Position numbers and translations under genes: made by a program
Shown here: positions 13,260 through 26,400 of the stretch, piece after piece
Layout: each line of letters starts with the position of its first letter
Position numbering within the stretch: the first letter of the stretch is position 1
Assembly: GCA_022266195.1 (NCBI GenBank)
Contig: WHVY01000002.1
Span: forward strand, 9,315,001 to 9,379,000
Direction of reading: 5' to 3'
From: Tetranychus cinnabarinus
Taxonomy: Eukaryota > Arthropoda > Arachnida > Trombidiformes > Tetranychidae
DNA: 64,000 bases
Notes under the pieces: generated by a model
What the model was told of the DNA's origin: nothing
The model's database searches: none
Seen by the model: only the letters and a program-made list of their open reading frames with translations

Positions 13260-14923
13260 ATGCAACTAACTAATGGAAATGTAAGTGATCTTACTCCAGC
13301 TGAACAGCAACTATTAGCCCGCATTCGACGTCGTAAAGCTGAACTGTTGAATGAGATTAAACAATTGAAAGATGAAATTGCTGTTGTAACGTCCGAAATG
13401 GCTAAACTAGAGTCTCAGGATGAGGCTAAAATTACAACTAGGCAGAAGCAATTGTCCATCGGCAAGAAGCGTTTTAACATGGATCCAAAGAAAGGAATCG
13501 AATACCTTATTGAAAATAATTTGTTGAAAAACACTCCAGAGGATGTTGCTTCATTTTTATTTAAAGGTGAAGGCCTCAACAAGACTTCAATCGGCGAATA
13601 TCTCGGTGAAAAGGTCGATTTCAATTTAAAAGTTCTGGATGCCTTCATCAATTTACATGATTTCACCAATTTACTCTTGGTTCAAGCACTGAGACAATTT
13701 TTATGGAGTTTTAGACTGCCCGGAGAAGCTCAAAAAATTGACAGGATGATGGAAAAATTTGCTGCTCGTTACTGTCAACAAAATCCAGGAGTATTTTCTA
13801 ATGCTGATACTTGTTATGTTCTTAGTTTTGCTATTATAATGTTAAACACTGCTTTACACAATCCAAATGTTAAAGAAAAACCCACTGTAGAAAATTTTAT
13901 TTCTATGAACAGAGGAATCAACAATGGTAAAGATCTATCTAGGGAGTTGCTGGTTTCTCTATACGAGAGTATAAAACAAGAACCCTTTAAAATACCCGAG
14001 AATGATTCCAATGATCTCATGAATACAGTTGTTTTCAATCCAGATAAAGAAGGTACTGTTTCAATTTTCTCTTACTATGTTTGCCTCTTTTTCCTTTTGC
14101 TCAATCTTCCCTTTTTTATACCTGAAGTAAGAAAGATAGATGAGTATAGAAAGGTGAAGATGCGGATGTTAATGTTGATGTTGATGTTGATATTTCATGC
14201 TCAGACTGATTGTAGATGATCAGGTTCCTAAGAGATGATGAGGATGATTATGGTGAGAAAGCGGAAGAAAAACACTTTTTTCCTACCTTAAATTAATGCT
14301 TATTAATAATTTCCTTTCTGTCAAACCTTGTGGTTGACCTGAAATATTGCCTTTTTCATTGAAGTTTCATCTGACATTTGTTGTTAATAATAACCTTGAA
14401 CTCATTTTTGACTCCTTCTATTCTACTTTTACTCATACTCTTTCTGTTTCACCTACATAGATGTTTACCTTTTTTTGAATCATTTTTTAACTAATTTTGG
14501 TTTCTTTTTTTATCATTTTTGTACTTTAAAGGCTGGCTTTGGAAGCAAGGAGGAAGGTATAAAACTTGGAAACGGCGTTGGTTCATTTTAAATGACAAAT
14601 GTCTCTATTATTTTGAATATACAACTGATAAAGAGCCTCGAGGAATCATTCCATTGGAAAATGTACAAGTTCGTGAAATCCAAGACAGAGGAAAACCAAA
14701 CTGTTTTGAACTATACTCCGCATTAGGACAAAATGAAGTAATTAAAGCCTGTAAAACAGATAGCGAAGGACGTGTTATGGAAGGTAGGCATACAGTTTAT
14801 CGTATGTCTGCTTCAACTAAGGAGGAGAAAGATATTTGGGTTAAATGTATACGACAGAGCATTAGTCACAATCCTTATTTTGATATGTTAGCAGCTCGTA
14901 AAAAGAAAGCTCAATATCATTAG
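13260..14923 (+). CDS. CYTH: Cytohesin, Arf guanine-nucleotide exchange factor (coiled coil + Sec7 + PH)
   Basis: Two coding exons, 13260-14052 and 14532-14923, joined in phase (GAA G|GC TGG), encode 394 residues. Mammalian cytohesins have about 400. Residues 10-55 form the N-terminal coiled coil (LTPAEQQLLARIRRRKAELL). The Sec7 domain spans about 65-250 and carries the exchange-loop motif NKTSIGEYLGE, with the glutamic-finger Glu117, and the invariant ALRQFLWSFRLPGEAQKIDR block. The PH domain starts at about 265 with GWLWKQGGRYKTWKRRWF and includes YYFEYTTDKEPRGIIPLEN and KPNCFELY. A basic tail (AARKKKAQ) ends the protein. Family role: recruited to the plasma membrane by phosphoinositides, it loads GTP onto Arf1/Arf6 and links insulin/PI3K signalling to membrane traffic (steppke in Drosophila). 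The PH loop has two glycines, the form that in mammals prefers PIP3. The start ATG has A at -3. Confidence 0.95.
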
Positions 14924-15109
14924 TATCGTTATAGTTCATAAAAGGGAATTATTTTATATCCACTTTTGCTCGAAAAGATGGTGATAAAAGAGTTTTAACT
15001 ACTTGGAATACGAAAAAGCGAACAGTGTTTATTTTGCTGAGAATCAATGCTGAGTGCGTTTTTTATTATGTATACATAATATTTTTGAAAAATAACACTT
15101 TGAAGATCA

Positions 15110-16230
15110 ATAGATGGAACATTGTCACCATAATCAACCCACCATCTAATCTCACTTGACTATTCCAATGACTGTGAAAGCAACTTTTTTATGATAAAGA
15201 TTGGACGGAAAACAGGCAACCAATGATGATTAAGGAAAAAAAACTTCATCAAGAGGAAGTGACTTGAAATCATCATCAGATATGTATATATATATTTATA
15301 AAAGAGAGAGAAAGAGAATGAAGTGAGAAAATTTATGAGAGGTTATAAACTCACAAGAGACTGTAGTTGTGTGAAAGTTTTGTCTACAATATGATGTAAA
15401 AATAAATGCTACTCTAAACTTAGATTTCAAGAATCAACTCTGTCTCTATCCGTTTTTCCTTCTTTTCCCCTGGAAATGCTGAGAAAATTTATTTATTATT
15501 TCACACAACTAGATGAACGCAGAGCCTTTTTAATCAACTCTAAAACTATTACTATTATATTTTATTCTTATTACTGTAAAGCTATTTTTTGTTTCTTCAC
15601 GCGTAACACTTTTCATCACAGTTCCAAGCTGATATTATCACTGATAAACATTTATAAGGCAATGATCCTTGATCAATTCAACAATGTTTAAAGGTAAAAA
15701 CCATTCGCTGAGTGGAAAATTTAACGCTTAATGTTTAAACATTTATGATGACTTTTTTGCTAAACTGTTTCACTTTCAAGTGGTTTTGATGGTAAAGCAT
15801 TTAATTGTTAATGAAGAGCGTATCAGTTATTGATATAAATAAGAAAAAGTTGTTTATTAGAAACGTTTTCATTATAAGGTAAGATTTTTTTTATAAAACC
15901 TGAGTACAATTTAAAATGAATTGAAGGTATGAACATAGACAACATTAGAAATTGACTTATCATAATCAGTATTTTATTAAATTATTGAAGAAAGATATGT
16001 TAATAAACATTCTCTTGATTATAAACATCATTTATCATTTTTTTACATTAAACACTTCGTCATTGTTTATCTTGTTAACAGCATTGAATTAGATGGGTGC
16101 TTTTATGTGTTTTCAAGTGAAGCGAGTGATTCATGTAAACAAACTGATTGTAAACTCAGAATTACTATTATTATAATCACTGTTGACATCGTTACTATCA
16201 AATCCAAGCTATGTCAATCAAAAAATGATT
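15110..16230. repeat. Dispersed repeat family A, copy 2 (~1.1 kb)
   Basis: This is the partner of 3050-4152 in the same orientation. It differs by small indels, for example a short TA-rich run near 15282-15300 that the first copy lacks. It occupies nearly all of the spacer between the cytohesin stop codon and the Egalitarian-like gene. No intact reading frame is shared by the two copies, which argues against a conserved protein. The two copies are only about 12 kb apart and flank the UTX and cytohesin genes. Confidence 0.75.
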
Positions 16231-16352
16231 CTTTTCAATTTACATCAATACAACACAATAGACGAAACAAGGTCACAATTGTGTAATCTTGATGTTATAT
16301 CACTTTTTTCAAGTCAATACGATAACTATAAGTAGGTTAAGAAAAATAACCT

Positions 16353-18225
16353 CTAATATTGATTATGCGAAATTTTTGAGGCTCCACCATCTTCAGCACT
16401 TTGATTATGATAGTACCATTTTTGCTGGTTTTGATACTGTCTTGGACGTGGTTGGTACTGATTTTGGAATCTATTAGATCTTTGTTGACTGTCATTTCTA
16501 GGTTGTTGACGAGTAGATGTTGGCCGCTGTGATCGATCATTTTTGTAGTAGTTATGTTGGTAGTTGGTGCGATTTGGATTGCGATGATGATGTTTGTTTT
16601 GGACATGTCCAAATCCATTAAGATTGGGTTCCACGAATGATCTATGACTTCCATCTCCATGAGGATTCTTTATAGCAGGAGCTGGCCAAGCTATATTGTA
16701 TGGATTCTTTTTATCGTCCTTTTTCTCACTGGATTCAGATGTCTCCGGATATTCATAATAGTACTTATAATCCTCCTCGCATGGTATACTAATACCAGTT
16801 TCAGCGGCAACTTCTTCATCACTGCAACCACGAGCATACAACATTGTTGCAGCAAAGGGTAGATATCTTCTTATAGCGCCAAAGGATGATCCATTACTAC
16901 TATTGTATATACTCTCGTATGTTTTCTCGTCAATTAAGCTTTTGAGTTTAAAGTAGATTCTAATAAGTGCGTACACGTCAAATGCAGCATAGTATGTCAA
17001 TAATTCAGTGAGAGGTCTAGTTGTCCACAACTCAGGATTACTGATATACTTTTTCTTTATGTCCTTTTTCATTCGGTTGGTTACTTCTCCCACATAAAAT
17101 TCGTATAGATAATACAAGTCTGACTTTGTTCCTTCATGAAGCTGTCGATGAGCAATCACTGTATCAAATACTGAATGGAGGACAATTTTATAGTGGTTGT
17201 AAAGCGCTCCTGCATCGCTCGAACATCCTTGAAAGATTTTGGTTATGTGCTTGGCAGCCAGAATTTTTCTTAATGACAACGCTGCCAAACGTTCGTCATG
17301 TTGGACGTCAAAAAGATATATTCTAATAGAATTGGCAACATCCTGATCGGTGAAATTAGGAGGCAAGTCCTCAACGAACGCCAATTGAACTAAAAAAATG
17401 AAAAAATTAGAATAGAATCAGTCTCTTGAATTTCATGAAAAAAATATGACAAAAAATGAACTTACTCAGAGTGATATATCCATTAGGTGCACCTAAATTT
17501 ACCCCTTCACAATCTACAGCTACAACATCTTTGGTGTTCAATATGTAGTCAATAATGGGGTGACTATCATGATAGTTTCTTACGATATTAGTTCTTTCTA
17601 GTACCCTATTATCAAGGTAGTATTCGTCGCACTTCAACAGCGGTCGCCTTTGAGCTTGAGCTTGGTCAAATACATGTTTCAAAGCCACTGTTTCGTTATC
17701 CAGTAGAGTAAAAACTGAACTTTTTTTACGCAAAAAGTTATAAAAGCGCCCATAATCATTATGGAAATATGACTTGATGTCATAAGCAGCTTGCTGCAGG
17801 TTTCCCATTAGCTTGGAAATGGGAATTTGACAAGGTCCATACTGGTTGCACCGGAAAATAAGGAATTCTGTTAGCCTGGAATCTAATGTTGATTCTATCT
17901 TCTCATCAATATCTTCTGACATGGGTCGAAGGCTTATATCTCGATCTTTTACGGAAAATAGGGAAGGGTGTTGCCATATGAATGCTAGCACTCTCTCTTC
18001 CACGGAATCACCGGAAGCGACTTTCTTCAGAGGTTTAGTGTTACCTCTTTTGCATAGTTCCGTGGCAAGCTTGGAAAGCTCCATTGAACGAACATCTTGT
18101 AGAATAGAAATAAGATACATAATAGTTTCATGTATATATTGTTCGCTGTCAAACGAAGGATACGGTCTGCGATTTTCCATATAAGCTCCTGTTGGTTTGT
18201 CTCCTCTTCTGTATTGGCTATACAT
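16353..18225 (-). CDS. egl: Egalitarian-like DEDDy 3'-5' exonuclease-domain protein
   Basis: Two coding exons, 18225-17466 and 17389-16353, join in phase (CTG A|TT CAA) to give 598 residues. The N-terminal half has two winged-helix-like segments (about 30-100 and 115-185), each with an LF-type core such as FIWQHPSLFSV and FLRKKSSVFTLLDNETVAL. The exonuclease domain spans about 215-400. Motif I is DCEGVNLG (Asp238, Glu240), directly followed by the typical ITLIQLAF. Motif II is in GCSSDAGALY (Asp312), and motif III is YAAFD (Tyr387, Asp391), so all DEDDy residues are present. The C-terminus (about 470-598) is low-complexity, rich in N, Q, R, H and Y, as in RNA-binding tails. In Drosophila, Egalitarian binds localising mRNAs and links them with BicD and dynein. 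EXD1-type proteins share the exonuclease fold, but the N-terminal layout favours Egalitarian. No clear dynein-light-chain TQT motif was seen. The symbol is a family-level guess. Confidence 0.75.
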
Positions 18226-19968
18226 ATTCTCTATATTTTAGAGATAAGCTCGGTGTCCAGCAAAATAGCTTTAATTTAAAAATATTGGAAGATAATAGAT
18301 ATTCTATGGGTAGAATGAAAAGAATGAACAGGTTGGTTAGATAAATGATTCAATTTGGAAAATAGAAATGACTAGTGGCAAGAGACTTACATGAGATGAG
18401 GGAACGATAGTAAGAGAAATCCGGCCTCGCGAAGACTAATGTAAAATCACTAAAACAGATGTAGGTCCAAGGAAATCACAAACACTTTAAAATTTTGACA
18501 ACTATATCACACAGTATAACAAGAAGAGAAACACGAGATTCCCGGATAGTGAGAATGATTAATAAATAAAGCAAAAGTATGTATTAGTTTGTTTTGTTAG
18601 ATGCAGAGGGAGCAAAGAACTTTGAGTAGGGTTTTCAAATTCAGTTGAAATAAAAGTCGATGTGACTCGATTGAGAACAGAAATAAGAATGAATCTGAAA
18701 TGGACAAGTTATTTATACACCTAGATTTTAGGAGCGAAACTGGTCTTCCAGAATTCCAGCTTATCTCTGAGTCATATTTTGTCAAAATAATATGTTTAAC
18801 TAGGATTATAAGCAGCTTCGAAGCTAAGGAGTTTATGCAGGAAAACTGATTTTCGAGTTGGGACTTTATTGGTATGTAGGGGCATAAAAACCGGTTTCAT
18901 TAGGGATATAAGCGTTTCTACGACCAACATTTAGTGCAAACAGCACCTAGTTATTTTAAGTAGCTTTATAGTGAGTAATTCACGAGTTAATCTGGTTAAA
19001 TTTTAAGAAACATGAAATAGATTTTGTCCAAAAATTACATTTATTGTCCCTTAAATTACAATTTAAATGTAGAAATTAATAGATTTTCCCGAATATTTCG
19101 AATAGAGAAATAAATTGTATTGCAAGGAAATTGATAAAAGTAATAATAAATAATATAATTATAAAATCTCATTGAGACATTCAATTAAGTTAAACATTTG
19201 ACTGTTAATCATCATTGAGATTAACACAATTTTCTTTCTCGATTGAAATGAAACTAGATCAGTCCATTCATCCCAATCTGGAAGTTACATAAATAACATT
19301 AATAAATGTTTACCAAAAAAACAAGGTCAATATTTTCCATTGTCCATTATGATTGTTTCAGTTGATTAGTTAAAATTTGTTAACCTATGACCCTGGAGAG
19401 ACAGAAAAATATTGTTAAATTAAACCTTGTTTACAACGACCCGCAAATACATGGTGATTGTAAATTTGTAAATCAAAATTGTCTAAAAAATAATGCACTT
19501 TTCATTTTGTAGTTATTAATAAATAATAAGTAGTTGGTGACGAATGAAGTAAGGTGGGATTGCCGTTGAGATGTAAGTAAATGACCATGATATTGATGAC
19601 GATAATGATGATGAAGATGAGGGTGAAAAGGGCGATGTTTATAATTAACTTTCAAGATGAAGGTAAAGGATGTTGATTGTCTTCGCAGAGTTGACAATTG
19701 TTTCAGACAACATAAATTCACCTCCATCCTAACTACTTACTAAAGTATTAAAAATGACTTGATTAATTGCCAGGTTGCTAATTACTCTGATTAGTCAGTT
19801 AATTGAATGATTAAGATGGTAATGATGACAAAGAGTTATGTTGATGATGGAAAGATTAAACGGCGATAATGAAATGAAAAAGCTGCTCATAATGAAGCGG
19901 CCTTTAATGATGATGATGCCGTTGCTGCTGATGGTAATAATAAAAAAGAGCAAGTTGATTAAGTGTTT
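18226..19968. other. Intergenic region, no gene seen
   Basis: About 1.7 kb lie between the start of the Egalitarian-like gene and the stop of the frizzled/LDLa gene, both on the minus strand. It should hold the promoter and 5' UTR of the former and the 3' UTR of the latter. Part of 19550-19960 is rich in GATGA/ATGAT words. No coding frame is supported. Confidence 0.5.
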
Positions 19969-22900
19969 CTACTTTCTCTTATGAAGCCAACGATAAATAT
20001 TATTATGTGAAAAATAAGGTCCAATGGAATGTAAATTAGGTCGATGTTGGGAATATTGTTGAGTCTGAATTTGTTGGTTCATGTTAGGACGGTTCATGTT
20101 ATGTTGAGTTATTTCATTGTGATTTTGAGTTGATTCACCAGGAGATGAGTTAGATAATGAGGAAGAAGAAGAAACGGATGAGCTAGATGATGAAGATGAC
20201 GATGACGATGATGAACCGACAAGTTGTGGGAAATGAGAAGATACAATAGGACCAGATCCACCACAGTTTCGTTCATCACTGTTATCCTTACAATCGTCTT
20301 GACCATCGCACAGCCAAATGTTAGGAATGCAAATACCATTGTTACATTTGAAATCACCTCGAGTACATTCTGATAATAAAAGAAAAGGTAAGACATTAGT
20401 TAACACAAATAATAGTCCAGAAATAAAGAAAATGATTGAAATAAAACAAAAAGGGTTTCATCTGAGGTTAAACGCATGTATAATGGGAAACATCAGGTGG
20501 AAATCAGTTTGAAGAGAGACAATTATAAATATTTTAAAATTATATTTGATTAGCCTTCTTCAATTTTTTATGGTTTTACTTTTATACTCATTTAGCTTCC
20601 TTTCAAACCCAATGATTAACTTTAATGCTCATCTAAAGTATAATAAATATCAAACATTTTACAGTTAAATTATTTTTTTCAGATGAATCTTAATTTTATA
20701 CCTTTTTTGTTATCTCACATTCTTCAATCAAATTGATGTTTATTATGATTTTAATTACTATTAAGATTCACTAAAGGTAGGGGTAAAAAAGCATCCTGCC
20801 AGCAACAAAAAACAGAGTCAAAGGCATCATCATCATTGACGTTTACAGCCTAAAGGTATAAACATTTCATTCCTCATTCTCAGCTTTTCAATGGCTTTTT
20901 TTTATCTTCAAAATCATCTTTTCCTTCCTCCCTCCTCATCTTGATCAACTGGACCCTTAACTCTTTCCTACTAACAATTATGATTACTACTATTCTCCCG
21001 GCTCTTTACCAACCCATGAGTTGAATGAAGATGAGCAAGAATGAAAATTTGCCCAAAATACAGCGTTACATGTGAATGCACATAAATGTACATAAATGTA
21101 ACCCTTTTTGTTCCTTTATCAATTAAAATCTTTATCTATCTCAGGTTCTGTCCAGTGAGAGTTAGATCACCTTTTTGGGTACAACCAACTTCATCGCTTC
21201 CGTCTCTACACTCAGCTTTACCATCACAAACCCATCTTTTAGGTATGCAACCAGCTCCGTCGGCACATTTAAACCTATCTGGACCACAGCCTGGTTTATA
21301 AGAGCAATTGGCTTCATCAGCACCGTCCATACAATCCCGATCACCATCACATCGCCAAGACAATGGGACACATTTACGGTCACATTCAAATTCTTCGCTT
21401 GAACAAGCTAAAAATAAAAATAGATAATGATCATTAGTAAAATTGAAAAGTAAATTGCATATGTTTTTCAATTCAAATTGATAATGATTGATAAATTGTT
21501 AGTGAATTACAGTTATTAATTGTCAAATAATTGTAATGTTTATAATCATGTAACAAGTTCCTTCTCTTTTAATAACAAGTTGACTCTTATACTTGATTAA
21601 ATGTTTCTAATCAAAAGTAATCAGCTTTTTTGTGAGAACCATCAATTACTACTAGTATTATTATTCAAATTTAGTAAATGGTATTGAAACAAAGGTAAAT
21701 ATGCTATTTTATCCTCTTTTAAAATATTAAAATGCATCCTCATCTAATTATCATGCAATAATAAGCGTTGATAAACATGGTGTGAGAAACAAATTAAAGT
21801 AAACAATTATTATATTAATTGAGAGTCAAACCATTACAATTATATTAACCATAATGTAAAAGGTGCAATGTTATTATATTCAGTTGCTGTAGATATTAAA
21901 TTAAACTTCCTTATTAATTGAATGTTTGAATAATGGCAGCAAAAAAAGGTTGAAAAAATGAAAATCATGATTATCACCTAATCTTCAACTAATCAAGTCA
22001 CGTTTTAATTTCATTGGGCAAATAGATATTTATTTCAAGAGTGAATTTTTAATACACCTGAAAATCAATGATTGAAGATTAATGCATTTTTTACATCACC
22101 TTTACTCATTCATTTATAAATCATTATTAGTATGAGATGCTAAACTTGGCTATCAAAAGTAAAATTGTGATTCAATTTCATTACCTCTTTTAGGTGAGCA
22201 AATTATGTTTGTATAAAATTGAAATTGAATTTAAATTGAGCTTTAAATTAAGTTATACGAAAGATTTAGCTTTAGAGGTTGGGGAAGTTTGCGGGATAAG
22301 TTTAATTAACCTTACACTTGACCATCAATTTTACTTCTATTTGGCTAATAAATTGATTAGAAGGGGAAAAAATAAATGAACTTACCAACACCGGCACAAT
22401 TAGCTTCATCAGCTGCAAAGGCACAATCCCTGACTCCATCACAAAGCCAATGTTTAGGGATACAACTTTTATCAGGACATTGAAATTCATCAGAAGCACA
22501 ACCCTTACCAATGGCTAAGTTAACACAAACAGAAGGGTCAGTTGAATCGGGATAACGACGACAATCAAAAGCAGCAGATAATTCCAAAGTTGCTGGAACA
22601 TATTCAGCACAACCTTCCAAAGCAATTCGGCAAAACTTTTTACATGGTGGAATCGGTCTTCCCTCGACACACGGAGGCTCCAAAAAGGTACATAAAAGCT
22701 GCTTTATCCGTCTGTTACACTTTGATTTGGCGATGTAGTTGTAATAAGGTAATGATCGTGAAGCTTCTATTTCATTAGCGTCGCCAATATAATTTGGGTA
22801 AACCGTTGAATTGTATGGTACTTGACCATTGCACATTGGTAAACTTCGGCGAATACATTCAGCTTTTGGCAGGTCATTAGCTACATCATATCGTCGATAA

Positions 22901-23461
22901 AAGTTGATTGGATCAGATGATCCTTCAACAAATGTTGATGACGATGAAAGAAGTGGTGACCTTTTGTTCCGAGCATTTCCTTTAGTTGATTGTGAAGATG
23001 TCATGAATGATGTTGCTGGTGATGATGATGAGGCGGAGGCAGATTGAGAAGGCTTTTGTAAAAGCTCAATGACAACAGGAGCGTCGGCTCGATGATTTTC
23101 ATCAATTAATCGAGTTTCGGAGGCTGATGATGAACCCATTGAAACACCGCTATTAACAACTATGTAAATTAATACAAAACCAATGGTGATGATTCCAATC
23201 ATGACGAGAATTGTTAACACCATTAACCAAAGAGTAATTGAATAGGATGACGAATTTTCACGTCGCCGATAATGGCGATCCATTGAAGCAAGTGAATGGA
23301 TGCTTTTGATTGTTGAGGAACGGTCGTTTGAATCCTTTGGATTGATTGGTAATTTTATCAAGACAGAAAAGAGAATATAAATTAATTAAAAAATGGTTGA
23401 AATCAAGGGTTGACTACTTTTGAAAACACAAGCTTACCTGATTTTGAAGTAGAGTCTGCAT
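19969..23461 (-). CDS. Type II membrane protein with frizzled CRD and four LDLa repeats (corin-like ectodomain, no protease)
   Basis: Four coding exons, 23461-23438, 23334-22386, 21407-21171 and 20369-19969, join in phase to give 536 residues. The first exon encodes only MQTLLQNQ. Residues 40-68 are one transmembrane helix (LWLMVLTILVMIGIITIGFV) after a basic cytoplasmic stretch (DRHYRRR), so the topology should be N-in. A furin-type site RNKR is at about 130-133. The frizzled cysteine-rich domain spans about 167-279. LDLa repeats are at about 287-321, 325-360, 364-401 and 404-439; repeats 2-4 keep the calcium-cage pattern CDGxxDCxDxxDE, while repeat 1 reads DCAFAADE. A Ser-rich run and an N/Q/H tail end the protein at NNIYRWLHKRK. 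Architecture matches the N-terminal part of corin, but no SRCR or trypsin domain follows and the next gene starts at 18225. It could be a Wnt- or lipoprotein-binding receptor. The acceptor at 23335 has a weak pyrimidine tract and is the least certain join. Confidence 0.75.
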
Positions 23462-26400
23462 GTTGTTGATGGTGTAGTGTGATGTTATTGTTTTTTTGTC
23501 AATTTTTTGACCCTTTAGCTGAGCAAACCTTTAGGATCTAACTAAGTTAACCTCTCAACTTGAAATGAAGTAAACTTGAACTCATCTTATAGCAATGAAA
23601 ATAAAAGATGATGATGATGAAAGGAAAGAAGAGAGAAAAGGAGAGCGAAAGAAGGGGCAAAAAGATTAAACTTAAAAGGGCACAGAATAAAGATGAGGAT
23701 AAATGATGATAGTAGTGATAGTCAATGATGAGATTGTGTAAAGATATTAAGAGGAGAAAGAGAAGAAGGAAGGATGAGGAGGAGGATAAATATTCAGTCA
23801 GGGGAAGAGCTAAACAGTTAGTCTGGCCAGACTTGGTTCATCTGAGACCCGTTTCAAGTGAAACATGCACAAAAGGGCTGATCAATGCAAGATGATGAAG
23901 AAATCCAGAGAAAGGGAGGAAGAGAGAGAGAGAGAGAGACACTTGAAATCTTGAATTTTCTAAGGCAAATTCAATTCCCGTTCTTATGGTGATTTTTAAG
24001 ACTTTTAAAAAGCCCATTTTTTCGGTTCATCTCAAGAAAAAGGGAACATTTTCTCAATGAATATAAAAACCAATGGACAAGGCGGGTTAAATTAACTGGT
24101 TAAACTTGTCATGTCAATATCCATTGAGATCAATCACTTCTCAATGACCTTGCCTCATAAAACGTTATCCTTGATCATCTTTCATCCTCCAGTCAGTCCA
24201 TCAGTTTCTTTTCCTGTTAACTTTCATTGGATCAACATGTAAGGAGTGTTAATTGATAATAACACTTGATAGTTGTTGGCGAGTTGGTTAAGAGACCATC
24301 AATAATCCTAATATAAAAAAAAGATATAATTTTATGAAGAAATAAATAAAAAATTAGTTAACCAATTGAAAAATAATAATAAAAATATACATTTTCAAGG
24401 GATTAAGCTGGTTAAAGACAGGGTTGCTTGTCAACCATCAGCTTGGTTGTATTACTAAACATGAAGGTATTCAAGAAGATGAGAATGATAAAAATCTATG
24501 TCTTCAATGAACTTCCGGATAAACTCTTAAACTCATTAAAGCTTGATCATCACCATCTTCATCAACTTAAGCGTCAATCTTTAATCACAATTTACCTTTT
24601 TTTTTAGCAAAAACTACAGAAGAAACAGAAACATATGATTGATATTAACACCAATGAATGAGATTACATTTCACCGTCCTTTTTGTCAGCCATAAGTCGA
24701 TTATTAACAAATTTTAATCATTAACACGATATTAGTAATCATAATTATAAAACATTGAAATAATAATTATCATCACTTGAAAAACAAAACCAAGCTCATG
24801 ACGAGCATTAATGTCACCTGTTTATGCAAAATATAAAAAGCACAAAAAGCATAGCCGAATCAATGCTTTCACTTTGACTTCAGACATTTTGTTAATGATT
24901 TTTGTTAATTTATTTGTTCCACTTTGGATTTTGATTGTGATTAATTTTCTATGATTCATTTTTCACTTAATTTGTTGATCTTTAGAAGGGCAAAGTCATG
25001 ATAACCCAATCTTGTTCAATCTGAATTTAATTGGAGAAAAGGGTAAAAGAAGAAAGAAAAACAATGCTAATTACAATTTAATAAAGCCGAATAATCATAA
25101 TGATAATAGATTTAATTGACTGTGGAGTTTAAAGCTTGGTAATCAAGAGCAACTATTGATTTACATTATTATTTTGATGGTCATCATCTTAAACGTGATT
25201 TACTAAAATCTTTTTTTCTTTTTTTTCCTCTTCATTCTGAGCTTTATGAAACTTTTAACAAATGATTTTAAAATAATTTAGCTCAAATTAAACTTGATCC
25301 ACTTGATTTAAATCACAATTTTAAGATGCGATCTCTTTCAAAGTAATCTAAATGGCATTTCCAATTCAACCTTACTTAATGAGTTAAACTCATAATGTTC
25401 TGTAATTTTCATGATTAACCAACGCTCTTGTAAGATTAATTGAACAATATTAACACTGTCATCGATTGAGTTCAGTTTTTAATAGATATTTTCAGGGTAA
25501 TCATCAAATAAGGCTAACTAAAGGCATGAGAAGAATCATAATGAGCTAAAGTGATGAAGTTTCCTAAATTGTGGTCAAAACAAGATCAAATAAGAGGTCC
25601 ATTTGTAAATCTTATTAGTTCCTTGTACAGTTAATCCTGAATTAGCCAAGAAAAGTAATCAATTTTTACTTTTAATCTCGTTAAAAATATATCTTCAATG
25701 CTTTGTAATAAATCTGAATGTTTTGTAGCTATATTATGATGAATGAAACGAGATTTACTTTAAAATTAAAATTTCATTTGATTAATTTTCCGTTTAGCTG
25801 GTAGATGGATGAAGAAATGAATGGTTGATAGATTGAGTTAACTTTCAACTTGTAAACGTATAGAATGGTCAGTAATCAATTATATGCTCATTGAAGAAGC
25901 AAAGGTTTTGCTGCATAATTAGAAAGATTAATTGTCAAATTTATCTTTCTCTTTTTAAAAGAAAATTATATCAGCTGGTTAATTCATTCATGATTTCATG
26001 CATAATTAGCAGATGTATTAATGAACCAAATCAAGGTGAGCCATTAAAGATTACAAATCAATTGGAAAAGTTGACAGCTGATTGTAAGGGTTGACAAGGT
26101 AATGAGCTGTAACTATAATTGTCACACATATAACTACGGAAATGTTTATTGAATCCTTGTCTTCTGCATGTTGAATATTTAACCACATCACATCCAATCG
26201 ATGGTTATCATTGAGTTTAAACATTCTCAGACTTGTTTCATCCTTTTCTTGAGCTGTAACTGGACAAAATTTTCGATTTTATTGCTATCATTTTATCTGA
26301 TAACACAGGAAACCTTCCGAGTCTTTCATAACAGATAACCAGGTTCAACAGTTTTTTTTCAATGTTTCAAATGTAAAACTGGTGAAAAGCTGAAGATCAT

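Noticed and set aside
15476..15691. 71-codon frame in repeat copy 2
   Set aside because: Not conserved in the other copy of the repeat, which has stops and shifts at the matching place.
23335..23361. Upstream extension of the frizzled/LDLa exon to a TTG codon at 23361
   Set aside because: No ATG is present there. A short exon with ATG (23461-23438) splices in phase to 23334 instead.
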